9,662 nucleotides of DNA, taken from positions 1 to 9,662 of the forward strand of contig JBCCZS010000123.1 of NCBI GenBank assembly GCA_039187035.1, read 5' to 3'. Positions within the stretch are counted from its first letter, which is position 1. The number at the start of each line of letters is the position of its first letter. Positions 5,432 to 9,662 of this stretch are shown here, in pieces. The translations under genes and the position numbers were made by a program. Origin of the DNA: JAJFFW01 sp039187035 (GTDB lineage Bacteria; Pseudomonadota; Alphaproteobacteria; Caulobacterales; Parvularculaceae). The notes below the pieces were generated by a model that was not told where the DNA came from, ran no database searches, and worked only from the letters and a program-made list of their open reading frames with translations.

Positions 5432-6955
5432 ATGACGGTAACGAGCCAACCCGCCGCGCTGGAAGGAGGCGCAGAGCCGCTTCACCGCGGCGGCGGACGC
5501 GAACCTGCGCGCGGCCCGGCCTTGCCGCCGGAGGAAACGCCGCCGGAGAATTTCGCCCTCTATAAGAAGCGCGAACAGATCTACCCCAAGCTCGTGAACG
5601 GAAAATTCCGGGCGCTGAAGTGGGGCCTGCTCGCCGCAACGCTCGGCATTTACTATCTATTGCCCTGGGTACGGTGGCCGCGGGCGGCCGGCGAGCCCGA
5701 CCAAGCCGTGCTCGTCGATTTCGCGGGCGGGCGATTCTATTTTTTCTTTATCGAGATCTGGCCGAGCGAGCTCTACTACGTCACCGGCCTGTTGATCCTC
5801 GCGGCGGTCGGACTGTTCTTGGCGACGGCGCTGTTGGGCCGCGTGTGGTGCGGTTACGCGTGTCCGCAAACGGTGTGGACGGATCTATTCATCGCCGTCG
5901 AACGGTTGATCGAGGGAGACCGCAACGCCCGCATTCGCTTAGCGCGCGCGGATTGGTCCGCGTCCAAGGCGATGAAGAAAATCGCCAAACACGCAATCTG
6001 GCTGTTGATCGCCGCGGCGACGGGCGGGGCGTGGGTTCTCTATTTCCACGACGCGCCGACGGTCGTGGGCGAGCTGTTTACCGGCGCGGCGCCCGGATCG
6101 GCGTATCTTTTCCTCGGCGTTTTGACGTTTACGACCTACGTGCTCGCGGGCACGATGCGCGAGCAGGTGTGCATTTACATGTGCCCGTGGCCGCGCATCC
6201 AGGCGGCGCTGACGGACGAAGAAACCCTCCAGGTCACCTATCGGTACGACCGCGGCGAGCCGCGCGGCGCCCACAAAAAGGGCGATAGTTGGGACGCGCG
6301 CGGCGATTGCGTCGACTGCAAGGCCTGCGTCGTCGCATGTCCGATGGGGATCGACATTCGCGACGGCGCGCAGCTGGAATGCATCAATTGCGCGCTGTGC
6401 ATCGACGCGTGCGACGACATTATGGCGAAGGTCGGCCGACCGACGGGCCTCGTCGCCTACGACACTGATCAAAACATCGTTCGCCGAGAACGCAGCCAAA
6501 AAACGACGGTGAAGCTCTTTCGGGCGCGGACGGCGTTTTACGGCGGCGTATTTTTGCTGGTCAGCGCCATCATGGTCTTCGGCTTAACGTCGCGCGCGAC
6601 CGTCGAGACGAGCGTGTTGCGCGACCGTACGCCGCCTTTCGTCCTGTTGTCGGACGGATCGATCCGCAATGCGTACACGGTGAAGATAACCAACAAGGCC
6701 AACGCCGAGCGCGCGTTTGAAATCTCCGCGGTCGGGCCGGACGGCGTCGTCTTGACGGGCGTCGGTCTGGACGTGCGCGACAACACGACGATCGTCCGGG
6801 TCGCCGGCGACGACGTGCGCGCGCTGCGTCTGTTCGCCACGGCGTCGCCGGAAGGCTTGAAATCGTCGGAGCCGTTAGCATTCCGCGTGAAAGAAACGAC
6901 GAGCGGGGAAACTGCCGTCAACGACAGCGTGTTTTTGAGCGCGCGGTCGCGATAA
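5432..6955 (+). CDS. ccoG: CcoG/FixG/RdxB, membrane ferredoxin-like Cu(II) reductase for cbb3 assembly
   Basis: Membrane iron-sulfur protein of 507 residues; the Rhodobacter capsulatus homologue reduces Cu(II) to Cu(I) during cbb3 assembly. A 40-residue polar N-terminus is followed by LYKKREQIYPKLVNGKFR, a typical family lead-in, and membrane helices near 64-80, 113-135, 190-207, 223-242 and 367-386. Two C-x3-C-P motifs (C140/C144 in WCGYACPQ; C247/C251 in CIYMCPW) are kept. The cytoplasmic 2x[4Fe-4S] ferredoxin domain has C293, C296, C299, C303 and C317, C320, C323, C327. Residues after about 387 form the periplasmic immunoglobulin-like domain of FixG. The ribosome binding site is weak (AAAGGCG before the ATG). 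It begins the assembly half of the cluster, 32 bases ahead of ccoH. All eight ferredoxin cysteines are present. Confidence 0.97.
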   Translation: MTVTSQPAALEGGAEPLHRGGGREPARGPALPPEETPPENFALYKKREQIYPKLVNGKFRALKWGLLAATLGIYYLLPWVRWPRAAGEPDQAVLVDFAGGRFYFFFIEIWPSELYYVTGLLILAAVGLFLATALLGRVWCGYACPQTVWTDLFIAVERLIEGDRNARIRLARADWSASKAMKKIAKHAIWLLIAAATGGAWVLYFHDAPTVVGELFTGAAPGSAYLFLGVLTFTTYVLAGTMREQVCIYMCPWPRIQAALTDEETLQVTYRYDRGEPRGAHKKGDSWDARGDCVDCKACVVACPMGIDIRDGAQLECINCALCIDACDDIMAKVGRPTGLVAYDTDQNIVRRERSQKTTVKLFRARTAFYGGVFLLVSAIMVFGLTSRATVETSVLRDRTPPFVLLSDGSIRNAYTVKITNKANAERAFEISAVGPDGVVLTGVGLDVRDNTTIVRVAGDDVRALRLFATASPEGLKSSEPLAFRVKETTSGETAVNDSVFLSARSR

Positions 6956-6987
6956 GTCCGACAACGGGAACAACGAGAGCGGGAACG

Positions 6988-7506
6988 ATGACGACGGGAA
7001 TGATGATGGCGCGGGCGAGCGACGGGGGCAGACCATGGACCGGGCGGCACGTTCTATTCGCCCTGCTGGCGTTTTTCGCGGTCATCATCGCCGTGAACGC
7101 GGTTTTCCTGACGGTGGCCATCCGGTCCTTTCCGGGCGAACAGGAGAAAAAATCATATCTGCAAGGGCTAAACTACAACGACGTTCTTGAACGCCGGGCC
7201 GCGCAGGAAGCGCTCGGCTGGTCGGTGCGGATCGACGAAGCGGCGGTTGACGGAGCGCGGGGCGCGGTGACGCTCGTCTTTTCGTCCGCGGACGGCGCGC
7301 CGCTCAGCGGATTGTCCGTAACGGGATCGCTCGGCCGGCTCGTCGACGACGAGACCGACCGGGTTCTGACGTTTTCGCTTGTGGGACCGGGGACCTATCG
7401 CGGCGTGATTGACGATGCGGCGCCGGGGGCTTGGTCCCTCCAAGCCACGGCGACGGGGGCCGGCGGCGAGCGTTTCGACATCGTCACCAAGGTGCGGTTG
7501 CAATGA
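6988..7506 (+). CDS. ccoH: CcoH/FixH, cbb3 oxidase assembly and stability protein
   Basis: Inner-membrane protein of 172 residues in the FixH family, needed for stable cbb3 assembly; in Rhodobacter capsulatus CcoH stays associated with the oxidase. One membrane helix spans about 20-45. The conserved SYLQGLNYND (56-65) follows directly on the periplasmic side, and the rest is a beta-rich periplasmic domain of the usual length. Three further in-frame ATGs at 7000, 7003 and 7006 (M5-M7) are alternative starts that would change only the first residues. A GAGAGCGGG stretch just before 6988 makes the first ATG acceptable. Its stop overlaps the ccoI start (ATGA at 7503-7506), a sign of coupled translation. 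Confidence 0.93.
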   Translation: MTTGMMMARASDGGRPWTGRHVLFALLAFFAVIIAVNAVFLTVAIRSFPGEQEKKSYLQGLNYNDVLERRAAQEALGWSVRIDEAAVDGARGAVTLVFSSADGAPLSGLSVTGSLGRLVDDETDRVLTFSLVGPGTYRGVIDDAAPGAWSLQATATGAGGERFDIVTKVRLQ

Positions 7507-9662
7507 GCGCGGGCGCGTCCGCCGACGTCGGCTGCCCGAGCGGTTTGGCGCCGCCGAGCGCGGCCGGCGCGCCGGAACGGCTCATCGATCCGTCGCCGTT
7601 CGTGGTCGCGCGCGACGGCGCCGCAAATCTCGATCTCGCAGTCTTCGGGGCGAAGTGCGCGGGGTGCATCGCCAAAATCGAAAAAGCGATGGCGGGGATC
7701 GACGGCGTAAAAGCGGCGCGCCTTAACCTCTCGACCGGACGGTTGAGCCTTTCCTGGGCGCCGGGGGCCGTCGATCCGCGCGACGTCGTGCGCCGGTTGG
7801 ACGCGCTCGGCTATCGCGCCGCGCCGTTCGAACGGGCCGACCAAAACGCCGCTCACGATGAAGAGGGCCGAGCGCTTCTGCGCGCCATGGGCGTCGCAGG
7901 CTTTGCGATGGCGAACGTCATGCTGCTGTCGATCTCGGTTTGGTCCGGCGGCGGAGAAATGGGGCCCGGCGTGCGCGGATTGATGCATTGGGCGTCCGCG
8001 TTCATCGCCGTGCCGGCCGCGCTCTATGCGGGCCGCCCGTTTTTCTCGTCGGCGCTGGCGGCCTTGCGCGCAGGGCGGGCCAACATGGACGTCCCGATTT
8101 CGCTTGCGGTCTTCTTGGCCCTGACGATGAGCGTCTACGAATTCGCCGCCGGCGGCGAGCATGTCTATTTCGACGCCGCCGTCATGTTGCTCTTCTTTCT
8201 GCTGATCGGCCGGTATCTCGACCATCGTTTGCGCTGGCGGGCGCGCGCCGCCGCGCGGGACTTGTTGGCGCTGCAGGCGACGACCGCGAGCCGGTTGTCC
8301 GCTGACGGATCGCTAGAGGCGATCGGCGTGGGCGACGTCGCGCCCGGCGATCGGCTAGTGTTGGCGCCCGGCGATCGCGCGCCCGTCGACGCCGTGGTGG
8401 TCGAGGGCGCTTCGGACGTCGACATGGCGCTTGTGACGGGCGAGAGCGCGCCCGCGTCCGTCGCCGTCGGCGCTACGCTCCACGCCGGCGTCATCAATCA
8501 AAGCGCGCCGCTCGTCGTGGAGGCGCGCGCGCGCGTCGAGGACTCGCTGATCGCGGAGCTGACGCGCCTCGTCGAAGCCGGCGAGCAAACGAAGAGCCGC
8601 TATGTGCGGCTCGCGGACAAGGCCGCCGCGCTTTACGTGCCGGTGGTCCACACCCTGGCGTTCGCGACGTTCGCTTATTGGTTCTTCATCGTCGGCGCCG
8701 GGCCGCGCACCGCGATCATGACGGCCGTCGCGGTCCTGATCATCACCTGTCCGTGCGCGCTCGGGCTCGCGGCCCCGGCGGTTCAGGTGGTCGCCACCGG
8801 CCGGCTCTTCCGCGCCGGCGTTCTGGTGAAGTCGGGCGACGCGCTCGAACGGCTGGCGCAGGCCGGGGCCGTCGTTTTCGACAAAACCGGCACGCTGACG
8901 CTCGGCCGTCCGGCCCTCGCCAATCGCGATGCGCTGCATGCGAACGACTTCGCCGACGCCGCCGCGCTGGCGCGGGTGAGCCGGCATCCGCTGTCGCGCG
9001 CGTTGACGGCGGCGGCGGGGCCGGGCGCGCCGCAAGCAGGCGCGCGCGAGACCGTCGGCGCGGGCGTCGAGGCGGACGTCGACGGCGAGCGACGCCGTTT
9101 CGGATCGGCCGCGTTCGTCGGGGCCGAGGCCGGCGACGGCGAGGGCATGGAGGCGTGGTTCCGACGGGGCGAGAAGGCGCCGGTTCGATTTGCTTTTGAC
9201 GATGCGCCGCGCGCCGACGCGCCGGGCGTCGTCGCGTCGTTGCGCCGGGCAGGCGTCGCCGTCGAACTCCTATCGGGCGACCGTCCGGCCGCCGTCGAGC
9301 GGGTCGCCGACAGGCTTGGCGTGACGCAGTGGCGCGCCGGGGTGCGCCCGCAAGATAAGGCGGCGCGTATTGAGGAACTGGCGAGCGCCGGCGCGCGGCC
9401 GGCGATGGTCGGCGACGGGCTCAACGACGCGCCCTCGCTCGCCGGCGCGTATGTGTCGCTGTCGCCGGGAACGGCCGCCGACGCGAGCCAGGCGGCGGCG
9501 GATTTCGTTTACCAAGGCGACGGTCTTTCCGGCGTGGCGACGGCTTTTCGGGTGTCGCGTCAGGCGCGCGCGCGCGTTCTACAGAATTTCGCGTTCGCCG
9601 CCTTGTATAACGCCTGCGCCGTACCGCTCGCCGCCTCCGGGCACGTGACGCCGCTCATCGCC
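7503..9662 (+). CDS. ccoI: CcoI/FixI, Cu(I)-exporting P1B-type ATPase (3' end outside window)
   Basis: Copper-transporting P-type ATPase that moves Cu(I) from the cytoplasm for delivery to CuB of CcoN. The frame is open for 720 codons to the window edge; about 30 more residues, including the last helix with its metal-site residues, should follow. The N-terminus is a 45-residue Ala/Pro-rich stretch with one cysteine (C11), then a heavy-metal-associated domain with C52-A-G-C55. Membrane helices begin near residue 129. The actuator domain has TGES at 312-315, helix six has the Cu(I) motif C416-P-C418, and the phosphorylation site is D460-K-T-G-T. H495-P496 marks the nucleotide-binding domain, GDGLND (637-642) is the hinge, and Y702-N703 is the conserved copper-site pair in helix seven. 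ATGA overlap with ccoH indicates translational coupling. Every catalytic motif that can be checked is intact. ccoS would be expected next. Confidence 0.97.
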   Translation, partial: MSAGASADVGCPSGLAPPSAAGAPERLIDPSPFVVARDGAANLDLAVFGAKCAGCIAKIEKAMAGIDGVKAARLNLSTGRLSLSWAPGAVDPRDVVRRLDALGYRAAPFERADQNAAHDEEGRALLRAMGVAGFAMANVMLLSISVWSGGGEMGPGVRGLMHWASAFIAVPAALYAGRPFFSSALAALRAGRANMDVPISLAVFLALTMSVYEFAAGGEHVYFDAAVMLLFFLLIGRYLDHRLRWRARAAARDLLALQATTASRLSADGSLEAIGVGDVAPGDRLVLAPGDRAPVDAVVVEGASDVDMALVTGESAPASVAVGATLHAGVINQSAPLVVEARARVEDSLIAELTRLVEAGEQTKSRYVRLADKAAALYVPVVHTLAFATFAYWFFIVGAGPRTAIMTAVAVLIITCPCALGLAAPAVQVVATGRLFRAGVLVKSGDALERLAQAGAVVFDKTGTLTLGRPALANRDALHANDFADAAALARVSRHPLSRALTAAAGPGAPQAGARETVGAGVEADVDGERRRFGSAAFVGAEAGDGEGMEAWFRRGEKAPVRFAFDDAPRADAPGVVASLRRAGVAVELLSGDRPAAVERVADRLGVTQWRAGVRPQDKAARIEELASAGARPAMVGDGLNDAPSLAGAYVSLSPGTAADASQAAADFVYQGDGLSGVATAFRVSRQARARVLQNFAFAALYNACAVPLAASGHVTPLIA

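Noticed and set aside
6380..6415. Second ferredoxin motif of CcoG lacking Pro after its last Cys (CDD rather than CP)
   Set aside because: An Asp at this place is usual in CcoG/FixG/RdxB proteins, so it is not a defect.
7395..8225. Long minus-strand open frame (276 codons) antisense to ccoH/ccoI
   Set aside because: It is very rich in Arg, Ala, His and Gly with no recognisable domain, and lies opposite well-supported ccoH and ccoI. Such frames are common opposite high-GC genes.

Overview
The window is a high-GC chromosomal segment that reads as alphaproteobacterial. The evidence is the gene order (hemN, an FnrL-type regulator, ccoNOQP, ccoGHI), the long N-terminal part of CcoN, and a regulator whose cysteine spacing (C-x2-C-x7-C) matches alphaproteobacterial FnrL/FnrN rather than E. 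coli FNR. It closely resembles the hemZ-fnrL-...-ccoNOQP-rdxBHIS arrangement of Rhodobacter sphaeroides. Genus cannot be assigned from this sequence alone.

Layout. Positions 2-562 hold the 3' end of hemN (oxygen-independent coproporphyrinogen III dehydrogenase). A perfect 18-bp palindrome (556-573) covers its stop codon and lies just before fnrL (603-1334), a [4Fe-4S] oxygen-sensing Crp/Fnr regulator. A small minus-strand gene (1350-1622), convergent with fnrL, encodes an unrecognised 90-residue exported or membrane-anchored protein with a Cys/His/Met-rich tail. Between it and ccoN lies a perfect FNR/FixK box (1727-1740). The rest is one plus-strand cluster: ccoN, ccoO, ccoQ and ccoP encode the cbb3-type cytochrome c oxidase; ccoG, ccoH and ccoI (open at the right edge) encode its assembly and copper-supply proteins.

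How they work together. When oxygen falls, the FnrL cluster should remain intact and the protein should bind the box upstream of ccoN. This would switch on the high-affinity oxidase. CcoI would export Cu(I), CcoG would handle copper redox chemistry, CcoH would stabilise the complex, and HemN would make heme without oxygen. CcoN, CcoO, CcoP, CcoG and CcoI all keep the ligand or catalytic residues that could be checked, so the system looks intact.

The core genes are well known. The less ordinary points are regulatory and small-scale. The palindrome before fnrL fits the TGTC-N10-GACA consensus of PpsR/CrtJ. The single FNR box has -10-like hexamers at exact class II spacing on both sides. The divergent small gene it may control encodes a possible metal-binding protein. 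No mobile element, CRISPR array, rRNA or tRNA gene was seen.
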